From: Acidipropionibacterium virtanenii
GTDB taxonomy: Bacteria > Actinomycetota > Actinomycetes > Propionibacteriales > Propionibacteriaceae
Direction of reading: 5' to 3'
Assembly (NCBI RefSeq): GCF_003325455.1
Contig: NZ_CP025198.1
Coordinates: 1,612,001 to 1,676,000 of the forward strand
Length of the DNA: 64,000 bases
Shown here: positions 1 to 7,695 of the stretch, piece after piece
Layout of the letters: the number at the start of each line of letters is the position of its first letter
How positions within the stretch are numbered: the first letter of the stretch is position 1
Position numbers and translations under genes: made by a program
The notes under the pieces: model-generated
Told to the model about the DNA's origin: nothing
Seen by the model: only the letters and a program-made list of their open reading frames with translations
Database searches by the model: none

Positions 1-159
1 GGTGTGGATCAGTGGTGCCGGCAGCGGCGCCTCGGCGAGGCGATCCAGAGTGAGGCCCCGTAGCAGGAAGGATCGGCCGTCGGCGGCCAGCAGGCGGAGC
101 CCCTGGGGCACCTCGACCACGTCGCAGTCCAGTGGGCCGGGGCATCGAATGATCGTCAT
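1..159 (-). CDS. Partial protein of unknown function, N-terminal 53 residues
   Basis: The reading frame starts at an ATG on the minus strand (159-157) and runs off the left edge. The visible residues begin MTIIRCPGPLDC and contain no domain I can name. Third codon positions are strongly G/C, as in real genes of this genome, which is why I accept it. It is divergent from the metallopeptidase gene, and the space between them carries four copies of a short repeat. Function cannot be stated from this fragment. Confidence 0.55.
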   Translation of the reverse strand, partial: MTIIRCPGPLDCDVVEVPQGLRLLAADGRSFLLRGLTLDRLAEAPLPAPLIHT

Positions 160-210
160 GGTCCGATGGTGGACGTCGTCGTGGCCCTGCCGCCAGGCTC
201 TGGGGGACAC

Positions 211-276
211 GGACAACACATCGGCCGGTCCGGGCAACACCTGGAGCCGTCCGGACAACACCTCGGGCAACACCTC
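211..276. repeat. Four-copy 10-12 bp repeat in a divergent intergenic region
   Basis: The element GG(A/G)CAACAC(C/A)T recurs at 211, 232, 253 and 265. The first three copies are 21 bp apart, about two helical turns, and the last follows after 12 bp. The array lies between the divergent starts of the cut-off gene and the metallopeptidase. Same-face spacing of direct repeats suggests a protein-binding array. The regulator is unknown and the function is inferred. Confidence 0.45.
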
Positions 277-401
277 AGGAGGTTACTGTGAGTATCGAAT
301 AGAAGAACTGTGACACGGATCCCGGATGTGACGGCTGCACATCCCGGGTCGATGCGCGTCCGCAGGGGCTCAGAGGCTGGTGAAGTGTCTGATCGGCCGG
401 T

Positions 402-407
402 CATGAT
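402..407 (+). promoter_or_regulatory. Candidate -10 box for a leaderless transcript
   Basis: CATGAT lies 7 bases before the ATG at 415, the distance expected if transcription starts at the start codon. The same CATGAT-to-start arrangement occurs before the membrane peptidase gene at 10535. It departs from TANNNT at the first base, so support is moderate. Confidence 0.35.
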
Positions 408-414
408 GGGGAGC

Positions 415-1026
415 ATGCCCGTCTCCTCGCCCCCCGAATCCCCATCGGCCGGAAACGAACCGCCAGAATTCGAACAGCCGAAGGTGATCGTGCGCCGCAG
501 TGCCCGTCGGCGGCGCACTCTGGCCGCACGGCGCGACGGGGATGCGATTCTGGTGATGGTTCCCGAGGGGATGGACCCCGATACGGAGTCCCGGCAGGTC
601 GACGCCCTGGTCGCCCGGCTGTTGCGACGCGAGCAGGTCCGCGACCTGCCGCAGGATCCGGCGGAACTGGAGCGGCGCGCCGCCGACCTGGCACGGACCC
701 ACCTGGATCCCGTGGTGGGCAGGCAGGTGCGCCCGAGTTCGGTGAGATGGGTCTCGAACCAGCATCACCGGTGGGGGTCCTGCACACCCTCCACCGGACG
801 GATCCGGCTGTCGGACAGCATGCGGGGCTTCCCGTCCTGGGTGGTCGATCACGTCCTGCTCCATGAGCTCGCGCATCTCGTCGAGCCGAATCACGGGGCC
901 CGGTTCGCAGCCCTGGCGAGATCCCACCCGCGTGCGATGGAGGCCGAGGGATTCCTCACCGGATGGTCATGGGCGAACCGGCGCGACGAACAGGCCGACG
1001 ACGGCTTCGCCGAAGATCTCGACTAG
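415..1026 (+). CDS. YgjP-like (M48/DUF45-type) zinc metallopeptidase
   Basis: This 203-residue protein carries the family hallmarks: an HRWGSC segment near residue 118 and, about 25 residues later, the zincin motif HELAHLVEPNH. The two His of HELAH and the later His are the expected zinc ligands, with the Glu as general base. No signal peptide or membrane segment is seen, so it should be cytoplasmic. The biological substrate of this family is not known. The start at 415 was preferred over an in-frame GTG at 310 because a CATGAT box sits at leaderless distance and the extra 35 residues look unconserved. The gene ends 10 bp from the convergent DUF2342 gene. Confidence 0.8.
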   Translation: MPVSSPPESPSAGNEPPEFEQPKVIVRRSARRRRTLAARRDGDAILVMVPEGMDPDTESRQVDALVARLLRREQVRDLPQDPAELERRAADLARTHLDPVVGRQVRPSSVRWVSNQHHRWGSCTPSTGRIRLSDSMRGFPSWVVDHVLLHELAHLVEPNHGARFAALARSHPRAMEAEGFLTGWSWANRRDEQADDGFAEDLD

Positions 1027-1036
1027 GACCGGCCGC

Positions 1037-2431
1037 TCACTCGTCGCGACCCTGAGAGCGGAGCAGCTCCTCCAACTCGGCGTCCAGATCGTTCCCGGAC
1101 TGGTCGGGGTCCGCGGACTCGCCCGCCACATAGCCGAGCGGGTCGTCCAGATCGGAGGTCACCGGCATCAGATCGGGGTGGTGCCACACGGCGTCCCGGC
1201 CGACGGTTCCCCGGGCATCGCGCAGCGCCGCCCACAGATTGGTGGCATCGCGGACCCGGCGCGGCCGCAGTTCCAGGCCGAGCAGCGAGGAGAAGAAGAC
1301 CTCGGCCGGTCCGGTCGTGGCGCGTCGGCGGCGCACGGCCTCGGCCAGTTGAGCGTGCTGGGGCATCCAGGTGGCGGCGACCTGGCCGGTGACCTCGTCG
1401 ACCCAACCCTCGATGAGGGCCAGAAGGGTTTCCAGGCGTGCCAGGATGCCGTCCTGCTCGGGGGTCCGGGTCGGTTCGAAGAGCCGGCCCTGGAGCCGCT
1501 GGGAGAGCTCCTGCATCTTCTCGGGGGTCAGCTGCGACAGGTCGTCCACGTCGACGGCGTCCTCGATGGCCGAGGCGTCGATGCGGATCTCGCGTGCGTA
1601 GTGCTCCACCAGGGCCAGGAGCTGGGGAGCCAGCCAGCCGACGGCGTTGAACAGACGCTGGCGGGCGGCCTCGCGCAGTACCAGGTAGATCTCGACGTCG
1701 CGGGGATCCAGATCCAGGTCGTTCCAGGCCGGGCCGGCGTTGCTGGGCAGCAGCACCACCTGCGTCGAGTCCAGCACCTGGAGCCCGATCTCGGTACCGG
1801 TGACGGTCGTCACCGCCAGGTCGGCCAGCTTCTCGGCGAGTTGGGAGCCGTACAGCATGGCTGACATGCGCTGGAGGACCGGCGCCATCATCGCGCCCAG
1901 GGCGGCCATCGGATCGTCGCCCTCCTCGGGCTCGAACAGCGCCGTCATCGCGCTGGTGAGCGAGGTGAGGACCGGCTCCACGATCTTCTGCCATGCGCCG
2001 AAGGTGTGCTCGATCCATTCGGCACGGCTCCAGCAGGCGGGCTGGGCGCCCACCTGGGCGAATTCGCAGGCCTGATCCAGCCAGTTCTCCGCGAGCCTCG
2101 AAGCGTCCAGCAGCGCGGTCCGGTCGCCCTGGCCCGGGGTCGGGTCGGGGCCTTTGGAAGCCGCCATGTGCCGGGCCATGTCCTTGATACGGCTCCAGTC
2201 GACGGCACCCTGACCGGGCTGCTGGCCGGGGGCCTGGAATCCCAGCGGTGCGCCCGGGCCCGCCACATCACCCATGCCCTGGAACATCTGGGAGAGCTGC
2301 GCCATGAAATCGTTGACATTCCCCTCCACCGGAAGGCCGAGCTGCTGCATCATCCGGCGGAACTGCTCGGCCATCTCCTCGGGATCGGGCTGTCCCGAAT
2401 CCGATGCCGAATCGTGTGGACCGTCGTTCAT
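1037..2431 (-). CDS. DUF2342-type 'zinc-dependent metalloprotease' family protein
   Basis: This 464-residue protein resembles the actinobacterial family annotated as zinc-dependent metalloprotease or DUF2342 (Mycobacterium Rv3195-like). Visible blocks are an acidic, Met-rich N-terminus, REAARQRLF near residue 235, and a C-terminal GLELRPRR segment followed by a conserved Trp- and Asp-rich stretch. No canonical HExxH is present. In the relatives I recall, the second Ala-Ala is followed by His, whereas here it is Arg, so metal binding is doubtful. It is divergent from the PDZ-protease gene, the same neighbourhood as in Mycobacterium. Cytoplasmic; the biochemical role is unproven in the family. 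Confidence 0.75.
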   Translation of the reverse strand: MNDGPHDSASDSGQPDPEEMAEQFRRMMQQLGLPVEGNVNDFMAQLSQMFQGMGDVAGPGAPLGFQAPGQQPGQGAVDWSRIKDMARHMAASKGPDPTPGQGDRTALLDASRLAENWLDQACEFAQVGAQPACWSRAEWIEHTFGAWQKIVEPVLTSLTSAMTALFEPEEGDDPMAALGAMMAPVLQRMSAMLYGSQLAEKLADLAVTTVTGTEIGLQVLDSTQVVLLPSNAGPAWNDLDLDPRDVEIYLVLREAARQRLFNAVGWLAPQLLALVEHYAREIRIDASAIEDAVDVDDLSQLTPEKMQELSQRLQGRLFEPTRTPEQDGILARLETLLALIEGWVDEVTGQVAATWMPQHAQLAEAVRRRRATTGPAEVFFSSLLGLELRPRRVRDATNLWAALRDARGTVGRDAVWHHPDLMPVTSDLDDPLGYVAGESADPDQSGNDLDAELEELLRSQGRDE

Positions 2432-2534
2432 GCCCGTCTCCTCGAGCTCGGTTCCTGGTGTCCCTCCAGTCTAGAGACCGCACCAACCGACCCGGGCCCC
2501 GACGGGCCATCCGAGGCCCGGAGGCGGTCACGGG

Positions 2535-2540
2535 TAGCAT
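2535..2540 (+). promoter_or_regulatory. -10 box (TAGCAT), leaderless promoter of the PDZ protease gene
   Basis: TAGCAT lies 7 bases before the ATG at 2548, so transcription should begin at or next to the start codon. This decides the start against the upstream in-frame ATG at 2539, which would lie before the expected transcription start. Confidence 0.6.
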
Positions 2541-2547
2541 GACGGCC

Positions 2548-3669
2548 ATGTCCGGACCCGATCGTGCCCCCATTTCCACGGCCCGAGGCGCAGATCCGGC
2601 TGCCAGCGAGGACCCGCCCACCCGGTCCTTTCGACCGACGGCGGTGCTCTCGGGCCTGCTCGTGCTGATGCTCGTGGTGGGACTGGCCTTCATCCCGGTG
2701 CCCTTCGTCAGCTGGTCGCCGGGACGCACGGTCAACGTCCTGGCGAATACCGACCAGGGCAAGCCGTTGATCTCGGTGTCGGGGCTGAGCGCCCGTCGCA
2801 GCAACGCCCAGCTCCGGATGACGACCGTCTCGGTGACCACCGCCGACGGTCGACTCAGCCTCGTCGAGGCCCTTTCGGCCCACCTGCTGCCGCACCGCGA
2901 TGTGCTCCAGCGGGACGCCGTCTACCCGTCGGGCAAGTCGGCCCAGGATGTGCGCGCCGACGAGGTGGCGATGATGGACACCTCTCAGCGCGACGCCGTG
3001 GTGGCGGCGCTGCGTGCCGCCGGTCAGCCGGTCACCGAGATGCCGATGATCAGTGCCGTGACGGTCTCCGGGCCCTCCTACAACGTGCTGGCCCCCGGCG
3101 ACCTGGTGCAGAAGGTGGACGGCACCGCCGTTCAGTCGGTCGCCGATGTCCAGCGTGCGATCCGCAAGCGGTCGGTGGGCGACAGCATCTCGATCAGCGT
3201 GCTTCGCGGGGGCACGACGCGTACTGTCACCGTGGTGGCGGCATCCTCCAGAAGCGATCCGCGTGCCCCGCTGGTGGGAATCACCCTGAACACCGGGTAC
3301 CGGTACGCGCCGACAGTGACCTTCGGGGTGCCCGGCAACATCACCGGGCCGAGTGCCGGACTGGTGCTCTCGCTGGGGGTCTACCAGACCATCTCCTCGG
3401 CGGATCTTCTCGGGGATCTGAAGGTGGCGGGCACCGGTGAGATCTCCCCGGACGGCACTGTGGGAGCCATCGGCGGGATCAACGAGAAGATCGCAGGGGC
3501 GCGGCGCGACGGCGCGAAGATCTTCCTGGTCCCTGCTGCCAACTGCCGCGACATCAGGTCGGCACCGGGTTCCATGACCCTGGTGAAGGTCGCCACCCTC
3601 AAGGACGCGATCTCGGCTCTCCAGAAGGTCCGCTCCGGCTCCGCCACCAAGGAGATCCCACATTGCTGA
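2548..3669 (+). CDS. YlbL/Lon-like membrane-anchored serine protease with PDZ domain
   Basis: This 373-residue protein has one membrane helix near residues 30-52, then an extracytoplasmic part with a PDZ domain (roughly 170-245) and a C-terminal Lon-type proteolytic domain. The catalytic Ser is in GPSAG (about residue 274) and the dyad Lys lies in the GGINEKIAGA segment about 40 residues later. Mycobacterium Rv3194c and Bacillus YlbL are relatives; they act as membrane proteases with a Ser-Lys dyad. It leads a tightly packed run with the PPA1309 and UPF0182 genes. Substrate unknown. Confidence 0.88.
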   Translation: MSGPDRAPISTARGADPAASEDPPTRSFRPTAVLSGLLVLMLVVGLAFIPVPFVSWSPGRTVNVLANTDQGKPLISVSGLSARRSNAQLRMTTVSVTTADGRLSLVEALSAHLLPHRDVLQRDAVYPSGKSAQDVRADEVAMMDTSQRDAVVAALRAAGQPVTEMPMISAVTVSGPSYNVLAPGDLVQKVDGTAVQSVADVQRAIRKRSVGDSISISVLRGGTTRTVTVVAASSRSDPRAPLVGITLNTGYRYAPTVTFGVPGNITGPSAGLVLSLGVYQTISSADLLGDLKVAGTGEISPDGTVGAIGGINEKIAGARRDGAKIFLVPAANCRDIRSAPGSMTLVKVATLKDAISALQKVRSGSATKEIPHC

Positions 3670-4217
3670 ACGCATCGCAGTGGCCCGACGGTCCGCGGGC
3701 GACCGACGCCCTGACGGCCGCCCTCACCGAGATCGACCGATTCCTTGGCCGTGCCGGTTGGGGCATGCCGGCACGGCTCTTCGCGCTGGTTCCGACCGTC
3801 GAGCTGATGGCCGCCGAACCCTCCCTGGCCGGCCAGTTGAGCGCAGGATCCCCGGACTCGCTGTCGAGCATCGAGCAGGAGGACTTCCACGCCGGGGACC
3901 ACATCGAGCATGCTCTGGCGCGGATCGTGTGGCCCGAGGCGGTCACCGGGGCCGCAGCGAGCATCGAACGGGTCTTCCTGCCCGCCGATGAGGAGGCCGG
4001 GGTGCCCGACGATCCCCGGGCCGCGGCCGAGTACGTCGCCTCCCACCCGCGCCGGCAGGACCTCCGGGTGATCGCCGGGGCCACCCGCCAGGGCGCCCAT
4101 TTCGCGGTGGCCAGGGTTCTCGACCATCCCGAGGACCTCCTCGGCGCCGAGAACCTGGTGCCCTCACTGGAGGCCGCCCTGCTGGACACCTTCAACGATC
4201 AGATGGAGAGAGCGTGA
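3663..4217 (+). CDS. PPA1309 family protein, function unknown
   Basis: This 184-residue soluble protein is recognisable as the PPA1309 family, named after a Cutibacterium acnes locus and widespread in Actinobacteria. It is acidic and Ala-rich, without signal peptide or transmembrane helix. No catalytic motif is evident. The start is a TTG at 3663, overlapping the end of the protease gene by 7 bp, and the stop overlaps the next start by 4 bp, so the three genes look translationally coupled. Its steady position beside the UPF0182 membrane protein suggests a linked, still undefined role. Confidence 0.8.
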   Translation: MLNASQWPDGPRATDALTAALTEIDRFLGRAGWGMPARLFALVPTVELMAAEPSLAGQLSAGSPDSLSSIEQEDFHAGDHIEHALARIVWPEAVTGAAASIERVFLPADEEAGVPDDPRAAAEYVASHPRRQDLRVIAGATRQGAHFAVARVLDHPEDLLGAENLVPSLEAALLDTFNDQMERA

Positions 4218-7102
4218 GTTCCCACAGCGCATCGGCGCCGAGGAAGATCCCAGGACCGAGGCCGGGAAGGCGCCGTCGGATCTGGATGACCGTGCTGATC
4301 GTGCTCGCCGCGGTGCTCATCGCCTGGCTGCTGGCCTCCCACGTCGTCACCGATCTCATGTGGTACTCGGCGGTGGGATACCGCCGTGTCTACCTCACCC
4401 GCCTGTTGAGCGGGCTGGGCCTGTTCCTGCTCGGGCTGGTCGTGGTGGGCGGCGCCACCGCCCTCAACATGGCGATCGCCACCCGGCTCCGCCCCACCGG
4501 CAACCAGGGCCCCTGGCACTACCAGGAGCTGCTGCTGCGCAGGAAGACGCTGGCGATCCTGGTGCCCTCGCTCCTCGTGGGACTGCTCGCCGGGACCTCG
4601 ACCGCCAGCCAGACCTCGACCCTGCTCGCCTGGTGGAACCGCACGCCTTTCGGAGTCAAGGATCCCTATCACGGCCTCGACGTGTCGTTCTACATGTTCA
4701 CCTATCCGTGGCTCAGGACGCTGGTGAATCTCGGTCTGGCCGCGGTGGTCCTGTCCCTGCTCGGCGCCTTCGTCGTCCACCTGTCGATGGGGGCGGTCAC
4801 GGTCCTGGCCCCCGGCATCCTCACTCCGGGCGGACCGGCCCGCCGCAAGCGCCAGCGGACCCATCTCCTCACCGCCAGGGCACAGGCCCATCTCTCGGTG
4901 CTGGCCGCGATCGGCCTGGTCGTCTTCGCCGGCTCCAGCCTGCTGGGACGCTACGGCCTGGAGGTCTCCCAGAGCACCCTGTTCACCGGCATCGGCTACA
5001 CCGAGGACCACTACCGGGGCACCGCCAAACTGGTGGTCGCCGCGATCTCCCTGGTCGTCGCGGTGCTCTTCGCGGTCAATGCGAAGTTGCGCCGCTGGGG
5101 GGTGCCCGGGATCGGCATCATCCTCATGCTGGTCGCGACGCTGCTGGTCCAGGGCATCTACCCGGCCCTCATGCAGCGGTTCGCCGTGAGTCCCGACGCT
5201 CCCGACAAGGAGCGGCCCTACATCGCCAACAACATTGCGGCCACCCGTGCCGCATACGGGATCGCCGGGACGACGATCGCGGACTACTCGGCGGTCACCA
5301 GCGCCAGTTCCGGCCAGCTCAAGGCCGATGCCGAGGCCGTGCCGTCGATCCGGCTGATGGATCCGGCCGTCGTCGGACCCACCTTCGAGCAGCTGCAGCA
5401 GGTCCGCGGCTTCTACTCCTTCCCGAAGACCCTCGATGTCGATCGCTACAAGGTCGACGGCACGATGACCGACACCGTGGTGGCCGCCCGGGAGATCGAC
5501 CTGGACGGCATCACCGACAAGAGCTGGAACAACGTCCACACCGTCTACACGCATGGAAACGGGCTGGTGGCCGCCTACGGCAACAAGAGGCAGACCTCGG
5601 GGGAGCCCGAATGGCTGGCGCGCGACATCCCCACCACCGGCAAGCTCGCGGAGAAGCAGTCGCGGATCTACTACGGGGAGCGATCCTCGCAGTATGTCGT
5701 GGTGGGCGCCGGGAAGGGGGCCTCGCCGGTGGAACTCGACACCCCCGGCGGCGGTCAGGGCGCCCAGGGCGCCGAGCGCAAGAACACATATGACGGGAAG
5801 GGCGGGGTCTCGGTCTCCAGCCTGCTGGTGAGAGCCATGTACGCCACCAAATTCGCCGACATCAACCTGCTGCTGTCCGACCGGGTCCACTCGAACTCCC
5901 GAATCCTCTACGACCGGACCCCGCTGGACCGAGTGGCCAAGGTGGCTCCATGGCTCCAGGTCGACAGCGACGCACTGCCCAGCCTGGTCAATGGTCGCCT
6001 GGTGTGGATCGTCGACGGGTACACCACCTCGGCCTACTACCCGAACTCGAACCGGGTGGACCTGCGAGACGCCTCCGCCGACTCCACCTCGGGCACCCGC
6101 CAGGCCCAGCCCAGCGAGCCGATCAACTACATCCGCAACTCGGTGAAGGCCGTGGTGGACGCCTATGACGGCACCGTGACCCTCTACGCCTGGGACACCG
6201 CCGATCCGATCCTCAAGACCTGGGAGAAGGCCTTCCCCGGGTCGGTGCATCCGCGCTCCGAGATGTCGGCGGACCTGCTCAGCCACGTCCGCTACCCCCA
6301 GGACCTGTTCAAGGTGCAGCGCCAGATCCTGGGCCGCTACCACACCACCAGCCCCGACACCTGGTACCAGCGCAACGACGTCTGGGAGGCCCCCGATGAC
6401 CCGGTGCGCACCGGACAGGGTCTTGAGCCGCCCTACTACCTCACGATCCGCTGGCCGGGAGAGACCACTCCGGTGTTCAGCTCGACCGCGGTGATGGTGC
6501 CCAACAAGCGCCAGAATCTTGGTGCCTACACCGCGGTGGGATCCGACGCCACCCGGCCGGACTACGGGAAGATCAGGGTGCTGAGGATGTCCAGCAGCAC
6601 CCAGATCGACGGTCCCAACCAGACCGCCAGCGCGATCATCGCCGACACGAATGTGTCCTCGAAGCTGCTGCCCTATCAGAACCGGGGGTCGGCCACCGCG
6701 ACCCTGGGCAATCTGCTCACCCTGCCGGTCGGCGGTGGGCTGCTCTACGTCCAGCCCATCTACGCCCAGCGGCAGACCGGCAGCGGCGGGTATCCGATCC
6801 TCAGATTCGTGGCGGTGCGATTCGGCACCCATGTGGGCATCGGCGACACCCTCCAGGACGCACTCGACCAGGTCTTCGAGGGTGACGCCGGGGCCGACAC
6901 GAATGAGAAGCAGTCGGGATCCTCCTCGGGCTCCTCGGGCTCCTCAGGCACCTCGCAGAAGGCCAAGGACCTGCTGGCCCAGGCCCAGACCGCCTTCACA
7001 GAGGCCGACAAGGCCCTCAAGTCCGGTGACCTGGCGACCTATCAGAAGAAGGTAGACCAGGCCCGCAAGCTCGTCTCCCAAGCCCTGGGGCAGGTGAAAT
7101 GA
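4214..7102 (+). CDS. UPF0182 family large membrane protein
   Basis: This 962-residue protein has an N-terminal block of about seven membrane helices (residues 20-340). A large extracytoplasmic region follows, then a Ser/Gly linker near 900 and a short charged, probably helical tail. This layout fits UPF0182 (COG1615; Mycobacterium Rv3193c). The family function is unknown. The GTG start overlaps the preceding stop, and the ATG of the universal stress gene overlaps its own stop, placing it in the middle of one operon. Length is usual for the family. Confidence 0.88.
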   Translation: MSSHSASAPRKIPGPRPGRRRRIWMTVLIVLAAVLIAWLLASHVVTDLMWYSAVGYRRVYLTRLLSGLGLFLLGLVVVGGATALNMAIATRLRPTGNQGPWHYQELLLRRKTLAILVPSLLVGLLAGTSTASQTSTLLAWWNRTPFGVKDPYHGLDVSFYMFTYPWLRTLVNLGLAAVVLSLLGAFVVHLSMGAVTVLAPGILTPGGPARRKRQRTHLLTARAQAHLSVLAAIGLVVFAGSSLLGRYGLEVSQSTLFTGIGYTEDHYRGTAKLVVAAISLVVAVLFAVNAKLRRWGVPGIGIILMLVATLLVQGIYPALMQRFAVSPDAPDKERPYIANNIAATRAAYGIAGTTIADYSAVTSASSGQLKADAEAVPSIRLMDPAVVGPTFEQLQQVRGFYSFPKTLDVDRYKVDGTMTDTVVAAREIDLDGITDKSWNNVHTVYTHGNGLVAAYGNKRQTSGEPEWLARDIPTTGKLAEKQSRIYYGERSSQYVVVGAGKGASPVELDTPGGGQGAQGAERKNTYDGKGGVSVSSLLVRAMYATKFADINLLLSDRVHSNSRILYDRTPLDRVAKVAPWLQVDSDALPSLVNGRLVWIVDGYTTSAYYPNSNRVDLRDASADSTSGTRQAQPSEPINYIRNSVKAVVDAYDGTVTLYAWDTADPILKTWEKAFPGSVHPRSEMSADLLSHVRYPQDLFKVQRQILGRYHTTSPDTWYQRNDVWEAPDDPVRTGQGLEPPYYLTIRWPGETTPVFSSTAVMVPNKRQNLGAYTAVGSDATRPDYGKIRVLRMSSSTQIDGPNQTASAIIADTNVSSKLLPYQNRGSATATLGNLLTLPVGGGLLYVQPIYAQRQTGSGGYPILRFVAVRFGTHVGIGDTLQDALDQVFEGDAGADTNEKQSGSSSGSSGSSGTSQKAKDLLAQAQTAFTEADKALKSGDLATYQKKVDQARKLVSQALGQVK

Positions 7103-7677
7103 ACCAGATCCACATTCCATCCTCCGACCGGCCGCTGGTCGTCTCGGTGCATCCCGGCGTGCCCGAGCTGCTGATCGAGACCGCCGTCGGGTGGGCCAGG
7201 GCATTCGGCTCGTCGCTGTGCATGGCCTACGTCGACGAGTCGCGGGTCACCATCGAGGGATACGAGGACGGGACGGTGCGCCACACCGCACTCATCCCCG
7301 ATGACGAGCGCACCCCGTGGCGGGCCCGCGACTCGCAGCTGCGCGAGGCGCTGGCCTCGGTGATGGCCGCTCATCCGGACGTCGAATGGCAGTTCCGCTT
7401 CAGGGCCGGGAATCCCGACCGGGAGTTGACTCACCTGGCGCACGCCCTGGGGGCCGCCGCGATCGTCGTGGGCACCCGTGCCCCCGGCTTCCGCTGGACC
7501 GCCAAGGAATGGTTCGACGGGTCCGTGGCGCTGCAGCTGTCGCGGCGCCAGAGCCGGCCTGTCATCCTGGTGCCCCTGGACGCCGGGGCCTGGGAGCACC
7601 CGGTGGCGGTTCACCCGGCGGCCGAGCCGGAGGAGGACGCCGGACCGGGGGGTCCCGGGCCCGCTGACGAGGATTGA
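7099..7677 (+). CDS. Universal stress protein (UspA-like)
   Basis: This 192-residue protein has the single Usp fold: an N-terminal strand around VVSVHPG, and a C-terminal GTRAPG...GSVA segment followed by PVILVPLD, the region that forms the nucleotide-binding loop in ATP-binding members. The glycine spacing is degenerate compared with G-x2-G-x9-G, so ATP binding is uncertain. An acidic Gly/Pro tail follows. The ATG overlaps the UPF0182 stop by 4 bp. Cytoplasmic; role in stress or energy limitation inferred from the family only. Confidence 0.82.
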   Translation: MNQIHIPSSDRPLVVSVHPGVPELLIETAVGWARAFGSSLCMAYVDESRVTIEGYEDGTVRHTALIPDDERTPWRARDSQLREALASVMAAHPDVEWQFRFRAGNPDRELTHLAHALGAAAIVVGTRAPGFRWTAKEWFDGSVALQLSRRQSRPVILVPLDAGAWEHPVAVHPAAEPEEDAGPGGPGPADED

Positions 7678-7682
7678 GCACA

Positions 7683-7688
7683 TACCCT
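7683..7688 (+). promoter_or_regulatory. -10 box (TACCCT), leaderless promoter of the beta-glucosidase gene
   Basis: TACCCT is 7 bases upstream of the ATG at 7696. It indicates that the glycosidase gene can be transcribed separately from the stress-protein operon that ends at 7677. The same hexamer at the same spacing precedes the main sigR start. Confidence 0.5.
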
Positions 7689-7695
7689 GAAGGGC

